From TMED23 sp964566055 (GTDB taxonomy: Bacteria; Pseudomonadota; Alphaproteobacteria; Rhodospirillales; UBA2165): DNA of 64,000 nucleotides. Shown here piece by piece: positions 42,774 through 52,590 of this stretch; the stretch's first letter is position 1; each line of letters starts with the position of its first letter. The DNA lies in the NCBI GenBank assembly GCA_964566055.1, contig CAZMHI010000001.1, forward strand, positions 62,001 to 126,000, read 5' to 3'. Made by a program: the position numbers and the translations under genes. The notes beneath the pieces are model-generated. The model searched no databases and was not told the origin of the DNA. It worked only from the letters and a program-made list of their open reading frames with translations.

Positions 42774-44731
42774 ACTAAGGCATCCATCACCTGATCAATA
42801 ACACCAGACCAATCATTGGCCGATGCTTGACGAAAAATCTGCATATTTGGATACCACGGGCTATCGGTACGATTGAGCAACCAGCGCCAATCCGGTGTTG
42901 CCGGCAGCATAATCCAGACCGGTACTCCAAGGGCGCCTGCTAAATGCGGAATGGCGGTATCGCTGGTAATCACAAGATCAAGACCGGCCATGATCGCCGC
43001 CGTATCGATAAAGGCAGCCTCACGATCAAGATCATCGCCCAAGTCCATCACAGTATCGCCGGCACCGGCCAGCTGCTCCCGGCCAAAGCCTTTTTGCAGA
43101 CTGACAAATTGATATTCAGTCAATGCCAGTAATGGGCTAAGATTGGCAAAAGGAATTGAGCGTTGATGATCGGCTTCGTAGTTCGGATTTCCCTGCCAGG
43201 CGATACCGATACGCGGCTTTTTCACTTTAGCGAGTTGAGCCTCCCACTGCGCAACTAAATCTGCTTCCGCCGAAAGATAAGCTTTACCCGAGGGTATCGC
43301 ATTAAGGCGCAACAAATGCGGCAGACTCATCAGCGGTGCGTTGAAATCTGCCTCCTCTGGAAGCTGATCATCACTTACAATCACACAATCGGAAGCATAA
43401 GATTGGAGCAGATGTATCATCGAATTCGGACAGGCCAAAGTCACCTGTTCCGCTTGCTCGACCACTAAGTTTACATAGCGAATGAATTGAATGGTATCGC
43501 CGAGCCCCTGCTCACACCACAACAATAGGTGTTTGCCGCCAAGTGCTTCCCCCCGCCATTCAGCACCCGGCAAGGAATTTCTTATTGCCAAAAGGCTTGG
43601 CGTTTGCAGCCGATGTTCAAACTCCCGCCAGCCTTCATCGAATTGCTCAGCCAGCAGCAATGCTTGGGCCAGATTAGAATGCAATTGTTCACTCGAAGGG
43701 TCGATTTTCAGAGCCTCTCGATAAGTCGAAATGGCGGCCTCAATTTGACCAGCGTGCTGTAGTGTTAGCGCTTTATTACCGAGCAAAGCTTTGTCATTGG
43801 GCGACAGCTCTAGAGCTGCTTCAATATCAGCTAGCGCTTCGTCAAACTGGCCCATATCGCGGCGCACATTGGCTCGCCCACCAAGTGCACGCGGCAAGAT
43901 GTCCCCAGCCTCAACCAATTGATCAAGCAGCTCCAGCGCTGCTTCAAAGTTTTTTTGTTTTTGCCGGCAAATCGCCAAATGATAGACGACCGAGCTATTG
44001 TCAGGAGCCAGCTCGCGGGCCTTGATATAGCATTCCGCCGCCGCCTCATAATCAGGTTCAGCTAAAAAGACGTTGCCTAAATTGTAATGGGCATCGGCAT
44101 AATCTGGAGCTACAGCCAAGGTAGTTTGAAAAGCTCGCTTGGCCCCTTCACCTTGGTCGAGTTCGGTCAAAACAATGCCAAGATTATTCTGGGCCGCGGC
44201 ATTTTTTGGGTCGGCTGTGACGATCTTTTGAAGCAGTTCCAGTGCATCTTGTGAGCGTCCATCTTTTCTCAATGCAATGCCTAAATTAATACGCACCTCA
44301 GTACTTTCCGGGTCTAGTTCTAGGACTTTTTCAAAAGCTCGAATTGCGCCCTTCGGATTCTCCCGCAGCAATTCAGTTTCACCCAAATTATACCAACAAT
44401 CGGTTCGCAAGGGTGCTGCCTCGACTGAGTGACGATAGGCGCGGGCGGCTTGATCCAAATGGCCAAGCGATTGCAAGGCATGACCGTAATTATACAAAAT
44501 GGCGCTATCAGGTCCCCCAAGCGCCAGCGAACGCTCGAAAAAACCAATCGCTTGTCCATAAAGCCCGGCATCGCTCAGCACCACCGCCAATAAATGTAAA
44601 GCGGCTAAATTTTCCGGCTGGCTTTTAAGGATCGCCCGGCATTTCTCCGCCGCATCGTTCAGATCGCCCGACGAATGAGCCTCAACAGCTTGTTCAATTG
44701 TTGGTCCGGGTGATGCACTATCTGAAGTCAT
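42755..44731 (-). CDS. TPR protein with C-terminal GT9-like glycosyltransferase domain
   Basis: The 658-residue protein has about nine TPR repeats (residues 12-370), for example VEAHSSGDLNDAAEKCRAIL and LDQAARAYRHSVEA, followed by a domain with LLLWCEQGLGDTIQFIRYVN, RIGIAWQGNP, SIPFANLSPLLAL and the final ITSDTAIPHLAGALGVPVW, which resembles ADP-heptose:LPS heptosyltransferases (GT9). Such TPR-glycosyltransferase proteins are common in Alphaproteobacteria and are usually uncharacterised. It is the second TPR-transferase of the cluster, 18 bases before the M23 gene in the same direction. Confidence 0.88.
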   Translation of the reverse strand: MTSDSASPGPTIEQAVEAHSSGDLNDAAEKCRAILKSQPENLAALHLLAVVLSDAGLYGQAIGFFERSLALGGPDSAILYNYGHALQSLGHLDQAARAYRHSVEAAPLRTDCWYNLGETELLRENPKGAIRAFEKVLELDPESTEVRINLGIALRKDGRSQDALELLQKIVTADPKNAAAQNNLGIVLTELDQGEGAKRAFQTTLAVAPDYADAHYNLGNVFLAEPDYEAAAECYIKARELAPDNSSVVYHLAICRQKQKNFEAALELLDQLVEAGDILPRALGGRANVRRDMGQFDEALADIEAALELSPNDKALLGNKALTLQHAGQIEAAISTYREALKIDPSSEQLHSNLAQALLLAEQFDEGWREFEHRLQTPSLLAIRNSLPGAEWRGEALGGKHLLLWCEQGLGDTIQFIRYVNLVVEQAEQVTLACPNSMIHLLQSYASDCVIVSDDQLPEEADFNAPLMSLPHLLRLNAIPSGKAYLSAEADLVAQWEAQLAKVKKPRIGIAWQGNPNYEADHQRSIPFANLSPLLALTEYQFVSLQKGFGREQLAGAGDTVMDLGDDLDREAAFIDTAAIMAGLDLVITSDTAIPHLAGALGVPVWIMLPATPDWRWLLNRTDSPWYPNMQIFRQASANDWSGVIDQVMDALVQEDPF

Positions 44732-44748
44732 CTTGATATCTTCTGGGA

Positions 44749-45927
44749 CTATTTGATCGTAATGCGCCGCCGCGCCCGGAAGGTTTGGTCGCCAATAATG
44801 CGTTTTCGCGTGAGCGTAATCTCACCCCGGTAATTGCCCACCGGCCAGGCGCCTTGGCTGGTCACATCTAAAATCTGGATACCTCTGGCTTGGGCTTTTT
44901 CGATGATATTTTTAGCCGCTCCGACTTCTTTACCATCCGGTCCCAGCAAGCGTAGGACAATCTCATCGTCTTTCTTGGTATTGCGGATGACAAACCACAG
45001 AAACAACTTCAGTGACGTTTTAAATAAGGTGCTTTTTTTATAAAGGCCGCGATGAATACCGTCAGCAAGAGGCCGTTGATCATTAAAACCACCGCTATAA
45101 ATTACTGAATTTTGATAAGACAACATGGCCTTCGTGGTCTCATCCCACAGTGGCTCGTCACCCGCCCGGCATTTTTCACTGCGTTTGATGCCGATAAAGG
45201 GATCTACAATTTGCTTGCCCTTGCTGACTTGAAAATGCAAATGCGGAAACTCGGTTTTCCCGGACAGGCCAACAAAGCCAATTGCCTTACCCGCTTCAAC
45301 GCGCTCACCTTTTTTGACAATAATGCTGTTCTTTTTCATATGGCAGTACTGCGTGAACCAATTGCCACCATGTGAAATCCGCACGCCATTACCGCATTCG
45401 CGGCGCTTAAATATCTCAGGCGCAACCTTTCTGAAATTGACATCCGGCATACCATCCCGGACGCCAACGATTTGTCCGGGAGCAGCAACAAAAACCGGCA
45501 CGCCGGTCTTCATCACAGCTAAATCACGAATCGCAAAATCAACGCCTTTATGCTTGTCGTAAGTAAGATTGCCGCAAGTGTAATCCTTGTGACTGCCTTC
45601 GACGCCATCGGCATCAACATAATTAAATATCCAGCAATCAACACCTGGAGTGCAGCCCAGCGGTAATTGGAACTTTGGTGGCGCCCCCGACCGGAGCGCA
45701 GCTTCAATCGCCTGCTTTTTATTTAAGGCCTCAAATTCACCCAGCATACGAGCCACTTCTTTGGCGGTTTCTTTTTCGTTAGCGCTGACCTCGGCAAGAC
45801 GTTTTTCCAATTCGGCAAAATCTTTCTTAGCTTCCTGCTGGTCGAGATAAACCCGGCCCGAAAATGCCGCTAAAGCAAAGATGAGAAGAGCGAGAATGAC
45901 ACCAAAAATTTTACTGCTTAAATTCAT
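44749..45927 (-). CDS. M23 family metallopeptidase (LytM domain)
   Basis: A 392-residue peptidase probably anchored in the inner membrane by its N-terminal helix (about residues 5-24). A coiled coil (29-80) follows, then a LytM domain with the zinc ligands H126 and D130 (HKGVDF) and H231 (HLHF), and the catalytic-side H196 and H229. All are present, so it should be an active peptidoglycan endopeptidase, though the large C-terminal part (about 250-392) is unusual for the family and unrecognised. Transcribed after the TPR-GT gene. Confidence 0.88.
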   Translation of the reverse strand: MNLSSKIFGVILALLIFALAAFSGRVYLDQQEAKKDFAELEKRLAEVSANEKETAKEVARMLGEFEALNKKQAIEAALRSGAPPKFQLPLGCTPGVDCWIFNYVDADGVEGSHKDYTCGNLTYDKHKGVDFAIRDLAVMKTGVPVFVAAPGQIVGVRDGMPDVNFRKVAPEIFKRRECGNGVRISHGGNWFTQYCHMKKNSIIVKKGERVEAGKAIGFVGLSGKTEFPHLHFQVSKGKQIVDPFIGIKRSEKCRAGDEPLWDETTKAMLSYQNSVIYSGGFNDQRPLADGIHRGLYKKSTLFKTSLKLFLWFVIRNTKKDDEIVLRLLGPDGKEVGAAKNIIEKAQARGIQILDVTSQGAWPVGNYRGEITLTRKRIIGDQTFRARRRITIK

Positions 45928-46147
45928 CGATCAAAATTCGTTTTGCCAGAATGTCAGATTAATTAACCATGCGCAGATGATCGCGTTAGGTATGTTAAAT
46001 ATTCAATATTATAAACAGGTTAACGGCGCTAGGCCTATTTGAAAATATTCAAGCTACAGCCTAATAATTCTTACACTAAGATATTCCACTCGATATCGCC
46101 AATTTGTACTTGACCCATAAGGGTTGCGCTGACAATTTCCACGCCGC

Positions 46148-47095
46148 ATGCGCATTTACCGACATTATAATGACCTGCCGGAAGATCACCGCCGTGGCGC
46201 CATAGCCATCGGCAACTTTGACGGCGTCCACCGGGGTCACCGTAAAGTGATCAACCAAGCGGGTATATATTCCCATGAACAGGGCGTGCCGTGGGGCGTT
46301 TTGACCTTTGAGCCTCATCCGCGCATGGTTTTTAAACCGGATGAGCCACCGTTTAGGCTCACCCCATTTCATATTAAAGCCCGCCATATTGAAGAAATGG
46401 GAGTCGAATTTCTGGTTGTGCTTCACTTTGATAACCAGTTAGCAAAGATCACAGCAGAGGATTTTGTTAAAGAGGTGCTGGTTGGTGGCTTTGATGCTTC
46501 CTACGTCGTTTCCGGCTTCAATTTCAAGTTTGGTTATAAAGGCGCTGGAGATACGAATTTGTTAAGTCAGATGGGAACAACACTCGGCTTCGCGACGAAC
46601 GGCATTGATGAAGTGATAGATGATACGGGTGAGATCATTTCTTCGACCCGGATTCGTCAATATTTGGCCGATGCCAAACCCCGAAAAGCTGCAGATTTAT
46701 TGGGCCGCCGGTTCGAAATTGAAGGCCGGGTCAGCAAAGGTGATCAACGCGGCCGGACCATTGGCTTTCCGACCGCCAACATTGAATTAGAAACCAATAC
46801 CCGGCCCGCCATTGGCGTTTACGCCATCCGCGCGGGAATAGATCGCGGCCCGGATACGGTTTGGCATGACGGCGTCGCAAATTTGGGCTATAGACCCACC
46901 TTTGATGGTGAAAAATGTCAGCTGGAAGCTCATTTATTTGACTTCGATGAAGATATTTACGGTGCTCATTTACGGGTCGCTTTGGTCGAATTTATCAGGC
47001 CGGAACAAAAATTTGACGGCGTTGAAGAATTAACAACGCAAATTAAGACAGATAGCTCTGAAGCTGAAAAAATTTTAGCTGAAGAAAAAAAGTAG
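46148..47095 (+). CDS. ribF: Bifunctional riboflavin kinase / FAD synthetase
   Basis: RibF makes FMN from riboflavin and FAD from FMN. The 315 residues have an N-terminal nucleotidyltransferase domain with GNFDGVHRGH at 22-31 and SSTRIRQYLADA near 160, and a C-terminal flavokinase domain starting near 190 with GDQRGRTIGFPTANI. Length and layout match the bacterial enzyme. No FMN riboswitch pattern was found in the 220 bases before it. It leads the ribF-ileS-lspA-bamF series, the usual order for Alphaproteobacteria. Confidence 0.97.
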   Translation: MRIYRHYNDLPEDHRRGAIAIGNFDGVHRGHRKVINQAGIYSHEQGVPWGVLTFEPHPRMVFKPDEPPFRLTPFHIKARHIEEMGVEFLVVLHFDNQLAKITAEDFVKEVLVGGFDASYVVSGFNFKFGYKGAGDTNLLSQMGTTLGFATNGIDEVIDDTGEIISSTRIRQYLADAKPRKAADLLGRRFEIEGRVSKGDQRGRTIGFPTANIELETNTRPAIGVYAIRAGIDRGPDTVWHDGVANLGYRPTFDGEKCQLEAHLFDFDEDIYGAHLRVALVEFIRPEQKFDGVEELTTQIKTDSSEAEKILAEEKK

Positions 47096-47106
47096 AGAGA
47101 ATTGAA

Positions 47107-49941
47107 ATGAGTGTTGATTATAAAAACACCGTATATTTACCCAAAACCGACTTTCCGATGAAGGCTGGCTTAAGCAAACGTGAGCCCGAATTGCTGGAAC
47201 GCTGGGACCGCCTTGATCTTTATAAGCGGCTGCGGGAAGACGCTAAAGGGCGCGAAAAATTTATCCTTCATGATGGGCCGCCTTATGCCAACGGCAATCT
47301 CCATATCGGCCACGCGCTCAATAAGATTCTCAAAGACGTCATCGTGCGCTCGCAACAGATGCTCGGCAAGGATTCCAATTACGTGCCGGGCTGGGATTGC
47401 CACGGCTTACCGATTGAATGGAAAATCGAGGAAAAGTACCGTAAAAAAGGCGCCAACAAAGACGATGTGCCGATTGCAGAATTTCGCCAGGAATGCCGTG
47501 ATTTCGCCGAGCACTGGATAGACATTCAACGGGTTGAATTTAAACGCCTCGGCATCGAAGGCGATTGGGACAACCCCTACACCACTATGACCTACCCCGC
47601 CGAGGCACAGATCGTGCGCGAGCTGGGTAAGTTTTTGATGAACGGCAGCCTCTACCGGGGGGCCAAGCCGGTGATGTGGTCGGTAGTTGAAAAAACCGCT
47701 CTTGCTGAAGCAGAAATCGAATATCACGACCACACCTCCAACACGATTTTCGTCCGCTTTCCAGTTACCGATGCCTCTAAATCCGACATTGCCAAAGGTG
47801 CGGATGTAGTAATCTGGACGACAACTCCCTGGACCATTCCCGGCAACCGGGCCATCGCTTTCAGCGCTAAGGACAGCTATGTCCGTTTAAAAATCACCGG
47901 CGTCAGCGACGAAGCCCAGGAAAACTGGCAGACCCAAGCGGGTGATGAAATTATTGTTGCGGAAGCGCTGATCGGCCAAGTGGTTGAAACAACTGGCATT
48001 GAAGCCCACGAAATCACCGCGACTTTCAAAGGCAGCGACCTCGCCGGCACAATTTGCCAGCATCCGTTCAACGGCCAGGGATATGATTTCGAAGTGCCGT
48101 TACTAGCAGCTAATTTTGTCGAGATGGATACCGGTTCCGGCTTTGTTCATATCGCCCCCGGTCATGGCGCCGATGACTGGGAATTGGGCATCGCCAATGG
48201 CATTGCCGTGCCCGACACCGTCGGCGGTGACGGACTTTATTTCGACCATGTGCCGCTCTTTGCCGGCGTTCATGTCTTTAAAGCCGATGATGTCGTGATT
48301 GAGGCGATGAAGGAAGCCAAGGCATTGTTGGCTAATGGTAAGATTAATCACTCTTATCCGCATTCTTGGCGCTCCAAAGCGCCGCTGATTTTCCGTAATA
48401 CGCCGCAATGGTTCATCAGTATGGAAAGCGATAATCTGCGGGATAAAGCACTGCGCGCCATTAAAGATACGGAATTCTATCCAGCTTCGGGCCGTAACCG
48501 GCTGCATGGCATGATCGCCGAGCGGCCTGATTGGTGTGTTTCCCGTCAACGCGCCTGGGGCGTGCCGATCACCGTTTTTGTTCACAAAGAAAGCGGCGAA
48601 GTGTTGCGCGATCAGGCAGTGCTGGATCGTATCATTGAAGCTGTCGAGGCCGAAGGCGCAGATGCTTGGTTTTCTGCTGATCCAACGCGATTCTTAGGCG
48701 ATGGCTATGAGGCCGAAGATTACGAAAAAATCGATGACATTTTGGATGTCTGGTTTGATTCGGGCTCAACCCATTCCTTTGTGCTGGAACAACGTGATGA
48801 TCTGCAATGGCCGGCCTCGCTTTATCTCGAAGGCACCGACCAGCATCGTGGCTGGTTCCATTCCTCACTGCTCGAAAGCTGTGGCACGCGTGGCCGGGCA
48901 CCCTATGATGCGGTGCTGACCCATGGCTTTGTGATGGCTGAAGATGGCCAGAAAATGTCGAAATCGCTTGGTAATATCACCGCCCCTCAGGAAGTTGTCG
49001 AACAGCACGGCGCTGATATTCTCCGCCTCTGGGTGGTTGGCTCCGATTACTCGGATGATCTTCGGATTGGCAAGGAGATCGTCAAACATCACTCGGATAT
49101 TTACCGCCGCTTGCGCAATACGTTGCGCTTTTTATTGGGCAATCTGAACGGCTTTGACGAAGCCGAAAAACTGCCGGTGAACGAAATGCCGGAGCTCGAC
49201 CGCTGGGTGCTGCACCGCATTTACGAATTGGATGCGATGATCAGAAAAGCCTGTGACAAGTTCGAGTTTCATTCACTATTTACCGAGCTGCATAATTTTT
49301 GTGCGGTCGATTTGTCCGCCTTTTATCTCGATATCCGCAAAGACGCACTTTATTGCGACAGCGCCGATGCAATCGCCCGCCGGGCGGCTCGAACAGTATT
49401 GGATCAGTTGTTCAATTGCCTGACCGCCTGGTTTGCGCCTTTTATCTGCTTTACCGCGGAAGAGGCCTGGCTGGCGCGATTCCCGGACGACAATGACAGT
49501 GTGCATTTGCGTCTCTTCCCGGATATTCCGAAAACCTGGAAGAATAACGAACTCGCTGCGAAATGGGAGAAAATCCGCGATCTCCGCCGTGTCGTCACAG
49601 GTGCCTTGGAAATTGAGCGCGCTGAAAAACGCATCGGCTCTTCGCTGCAGGCAAATCCAGTTATTTTTGCCACCGCTGACTTTATTAGCGCGCTGGACGG
49701 TTTGGATTTAGCTGAAATTGCCATTACCTCAAATGCCCAGCTCAGCGAAGGTGACGTACCGGAAGGTGCTTTCACAGTTGAGGACGTTCCCGGTGTCGGC
49801 GTCCAGCCCAATTTGGCCGAAGGTGAGAAATGTGTGCGCTGTTACAAAGTATTGCCCGAAGTCGGCACAATTTCCGGCCATGAAGAGGTCTGTGGACGCT
49901 GTGCCGAAGCGGCTGATAATTTCCCGGTCGCAGCAGAATAG
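47107..49941 (+). CDS. ileS: Isoleucyl-tRNA synthetase
   Basis: A 944-residue class I synthetase with HIGH at 66-69, KMSKS at 616-620 and a C-terminal zinc finger C909/C912/C929/C932 (CVRC, CGRC), so it is the bacterial type with the zinc site. The editing domain includes the CP1 region with TTTPWTIPGNRA near 239-250. It starts 12 bases after ribF with the ribosome-binding site AGAGAG and is followed by lspA. Confidence 0.98.
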   Translation: MSVDYKNTVYLPKTDFPMKAGLSKREPELLERWDRLDLYKRLREDAKGREKFILHDGPPYANGNLHIGHALNKILKDVIVRSQQMLGKDSNYVPGWDCHGLPIEWKIEEKYRKKGANKDDVPIAEFRQECRDFAEHWIDIQRVEFKRLGIEGDWDNPYTTMTYPAEAQIVRELGKFLMNGSLYRGAKPVMWSVVEKTALAEAEIEYHDHTSNTIFVRFPVTDASKSDIAKGADVVIWTTTPWTIPGNRAIAFSAKDSYVRLKITGVSDEAQENWQTQAGDEIIVAEALIGQVVETTGIEAHEITATFKGSDLAGTICQHPFNGQGYDFEVPLLAANFVEMDTGSGFVHIAPGHGADDWELGIANGIAVPDTVGGDGLYFDHVPLFAGVHVFKADDVVIEAMKEAKALLANGKINHSYPHSWRSKAPLIFRNTPQWFISMESDNLRDKALRAIKDTEFYPASGRNRLHGMIAERPDWCVSRQRAWGVPITVFVHKESGEVLRDQAVLDRIIEAVEAEGADAWFSADPTRFLGDGYEAEDYEKIDDILDVWFDSGSTHSFVLEQRDDLQWPASLYLEGTDQHRGWFHSSLLESCGTRGRAPYDAVLTHGFVMAEDGQKMSKSLGNITAPQEVVEQHGADILRLWVVGSDYSDDLRIGKEIVKHHSDIYRRLRNTLRFLLGNLNGFDEAEKLPVNEMPELDRWVLHRIYELDAMIRKACDKFEFHSLFTELHNFCAVDLSAFYLDIRKDALYCDSADAIARRAARTVLDQLFNCLTAWFAPFICFTAEEAWLARFPDDNDSVHLRLFPDIPKTWKNNELAAKWEKIRDLRRVVTGALEIERAEKRIGSSLQANPVIFATADFISALDGLDLAEIAITSNAQLSEGDVPEGAFTVEDVPGVGVQPNLAEGEKCVRCYKVLPEVGTISGHEEVCGRCAEAADNFPVAAE

Positions 49942-49976
49942 CGGCTTATAATAAATTTTTTTTAGGAGCGCTTAGT

Positions 49977-50471
49977 TTGTCGCCACTAGCCCGCTTTGGA
50001 TGTCTTATCGCCGCTCTTGCCGTCGCGCTGGATCAAGCAACGAAATGGTGGATTCTTGAGGGTGTTATGCAGCCCCCCCGGGTTATTCCGGTGACTCCTT
50101 TTTTTAATTTATTACTGACGTGGAACAACGGGGTCAGCTTTGGATTATTTAACAATTCCAATAGTTTAAATGCACTGGTTCTTTCATTATTGGCGCTCGC
50201 TATTGTCATATTCTTGTTTTTTTGGCTGCGCAAGGCGGATAACAAACGTATGGCAGTCGGACTTGGACTTATCATCGGCGGCGCCTTGGGCAATGTAATT
50301 GATCGCGGCCTCCACGGCGCGGTGGTCGATTTTCTTGATTTCTACATAGATACGCTGCATTGGCCGGCTTTTAACATTGCCGATAGCTGCATTACCGTTG
50401 GTGCCATACTATTAATTTTCGATTCGCTATTTTCTCCCAAGCCGGAACAGGCTAAAATAGAAGATAAATAG
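49977..50471 (+). CDS. lspA: Lipoprotein signal peptidase
   Basis: LspA cleaves signal peptides of lipoproteins after lipid attachment. The 164-residue protein has four membrane helices and the catalytic aspartates D118 (VVDFLDFYI) and D136 (FNIADS) plus the conserved GGALGNVIDR. The start is TTG 49977, after AGGAG in the preceding bases. The next gene encodes a lipoprotein, which is a likely substrate. Confidence 0.96.
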   Translation: MSPLARFGCLIAALAVALDQATKWWILEGVMQPPRVIPVTPFFNLLLTWNNGVSFGLFNNSNSLNALVLSLLALAIVIFLFFWLRKADNKRMAVGLGLIIGGALGNVIDRGLHGAVVDFLDFYIDTLHWPAFNIADSCITVGAILLIFDSLFSPKPEQAKIEDK

Positions 50472-50478
50472 AAAGACA

Positions 50479-51069
50479 GTGAATATTATGAACAATAACA
50501 TTTATCCACTATTCGCTATTCTCGCCGCCGCCCTATTGTTGAGCGGTTGTGAAGGCGCTAAGCGGGCCCTGGGGCAATCCAAGGACGCACCGGATGAATT
50601 TGCCGTCTATCAGCGCGCGCCATTGAGCCTGCCGCCGGGATATGGCTTAAAACCCCCAACCCCAGGCGCAGAGCGTCCCCAGGCCGTTAATCCACGTGAT
50701 CGTGCAGTTCAGGCGCTTGGCACCGGACAGCAACGCGCCCAACCCCGCCAAGTCGGTAGTACTGATAGCTCCTCCCGTCTGAGCCCGGGTGAAAGATCTG
50801 TTCTGCAATTAACCGGCGCTACCAATGCTGATCCATCTATCCGCTTACAGGTCACCAAAGAGACCGCTGTCATGGCGCAGGAAAGCATCACCGTCACTGA
50901 TAAAATCGCCTTCTGGCAAGACCCTAGCCAATTCGGCACGACAGTTGATGCGACCAAAGAAGCCAAACGTATCCGTGAAAACCAGGCCCTCGGCAAGCCG
51001 CTCAATCAGGGTGAAGTCCCGACTATCAAGCGTAAAAGCAAAGCCCTTCTCGAAGACGTCTTTAAATAG
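50479..51069 (+). CDS. BamF-type lipoprotein (DUF3035)
   Basis: The 196-residue protein has a lipoprotein signal ending in LLLSGC with C24 as the lipidated cysteine, then a proline-rich segment with PLSLPPGYGLKPPTP, typical of the DUF3035 family, described as BamF of the outer-membrane beta-barrel assembly machine in Alphaproteobacteria. The rest is polar and helix-rich. It starts seven bases after lspA, and its product is processed by LspA. Function assigned from family knowledge. Confidence 0.85.
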   Translation: MNIMNNNIYPLFAILAAALLLSGCEGAKRALGQSKDAPDEFAVYQRAPLSLPPGYGLKPPTPGAERPQAVNPRDRAVQALGTGQQRAQPRQVGSTDSSSRLSPGERSVLQLTGATNADPSIRLQVTKETAVMAQESITVTDKIAFWQDPSQFGTTVDATKEAKRIRENQALGKPLNQGEVPTIKRKSKALLEDVFK

Positions 51070-51227
51070 ACCTTCACTTTCATGCGATCTCACGCGAATT
51101 TTTGGGTGAGGCGGCTTTAATAAACTGTCCGCTGGTCTATATTTAACTTAAATTTTATATCTGCGCCGGAATGGTGCTCTATTAACGTTCATAAATATGA
51201 TATTGCGAACGGAAAGTGGCGGTTTCT

Positions 51228-52586
51228 ATGATCTTAATCAGAACAGTTTTTATTAGCTTCATAACTTTATCGGCTGCAGTATTTATTGCTGCCCCTCAAC
51301 CAGCTGCGGCGGGGGTTTTTAACCCCGAAACTTTCACTTTAAAAAACGGTATGCAGGTTGTGGTTATCTCAAATCACCGGGCGCCGATTGTGCGCCATAT
51401 GGTGTGGTATAAAGTCGGCGCCGCCGATGAGCCGCGCGGTAAATCTGGCATCGCCCATTTTTTCGAACACCTCATGTTCAAGAAAACAAAAACCTTGAAA
51501 TCGGGCGAGTTTTCTAAAATCGTCGCCCGCAATGGCGGCCGCGATAATGCCTTCACCTCGCATGACTATACCGGCTATCACCAGAGCATTTCGGTAGACC
51601 GGCTGGAAACTGTGATGATACTGGAAGCAGACCGGATGCGCGGCCTCATTCTGGAAAACGATCAAATCGAGCCTGAACGCCAAGTTGTGCTAGAAGAAAG
51701 GCGCTCCCGCACGGACAATTCCCCCGGCGCCAAGCTCGGTGAGCAAATGAACGCCGCGATGTATATGAACTACCCCTACCACGATCCGGTCATTGGCTGG
51801 GAACATGAAATTCGCGGCCTGACCAAAGCTGATCTGAAAAAATTCTATGACAAGTGGTACCGCCCCAATAATGCCATACTCGTGGTCGCTGGTGACATTA
51901 CAGCCAAGCAACTCAGGCCTCTGGCGGAGAAAATTTATGGCGTCATTCCAGCCGGAGAGCCAACCAAGCGGATACGTACAAAAGAACCGCCTCATAACGC
52001 CGCCATCCGGGTAACTTTAAGAGACCGCCGGGTGCGCCAACCCAGCATCAGACGTCGCTACCTGGCGCCGAGTTTGCAATTTGGCGAACGCAAACATGTC
52101 TATCCTTTAGAATTATTAGCGCAAGTTTTCGGCGGCGGCTCAACCAGCACGCTGTACCGGTCATTGGTGGTGAAGCAGAAACTCGCCGTCTCTGCCGGGG
52201 CTTATTATGATGGTGATAATATGGGGCCTTCGAGCTTTGGCCTGTATGCCAGCCCCCGGCCCGGCGTCTCCATCGAGGATTTGGAAGCGGCACTGGATAA
52301 AGAGATCGAGCAACTGCTGGAAGGGGGCGTCAAAGAGGCAAATGTTACCCGGGCCATAAACAGCATGCTGGCGGAAGCAATCTACGCCAGGGATTCTGTC
52401 GGTGGCGGGGCGCGGATAATCGGCTCAGCCCTTGCTAGCGGTCAAACCATCGCTGATGTCGAGGAATGGCCGGAACGCATCGGCAAAGTAACGCCTGAGC
52501 AAATTAATCAAGCCGCCAAAGCTGTATTGGTTGAAAAAAATAGTATTACCGGCTTGCTGCTACCGAAAAAAAGAAAAGGGAGCTAA
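51228..52586 (+). CDS. M16 peptidase with intact zinc motif, secreted
   Basis: The 452-residue protein (ATG 51228; a GTG at 51216 would add four residues) has a signal peptide (about 1-28) and the inverted zinc motif H77-FF-E80-H81. It is thus a periplasmic PqqL/MPP-like zinc peptidase. Substrate-side signature RSLVVKQKLAVSAGAYY is present in the C-terminal half. It is followed, four bases later, by a second M16 gene whose active site is degenerate, so the two probably form a heterodimer like processing peptidases. Confidence 0.93.
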   Translation: MILIRTVFISFITLSAAVFIAAPQPAAAGVFNPETFTLKNGMQVVVISNHRAPIVRHMVWYKVGAADEPRGKSGIAHFFEHLMFKKTKTLKSGEFSKIVARNGGRDNAFTSHDYTGYHQSISVDRLETVMILEADRMRGLILENDQIEPERQVVLEERRSRTDNSPGAKLGEQMNAAMYMNYPYHDPVIGWEHEIRGLTKADLKKFYDKWYRPNNAILVVAGDITAKQLRPLAEKIYGVIPAGEPTKRIRTKEPPHNAAIRVTLRDRRVRQPSIRRRYLAPSLQFGERKHVYPLELLAQVFGGGSTSTLYRSLVVKQKLAVSAGAYYDGDNMGPSSFGLYASPRPGVSIEDLEAALDKEIEQLLEGGVKEANVTRAINSMLAEAIYARDSVGGGARIIGSALASGQTIADVEEWPERIGKVTPEQINQAAKAVLVEKNSITGLLLPKKRKGS

Positions 52587-52590
52587 GCGG

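Noticed and set aside
45928..46147. FMN riboswitch before ribF, and a T-box before ileS
   Set aside because: No RFN-type conserved strings were found in the 220 bases, and there is no leader of useful length between ribF and ileS.
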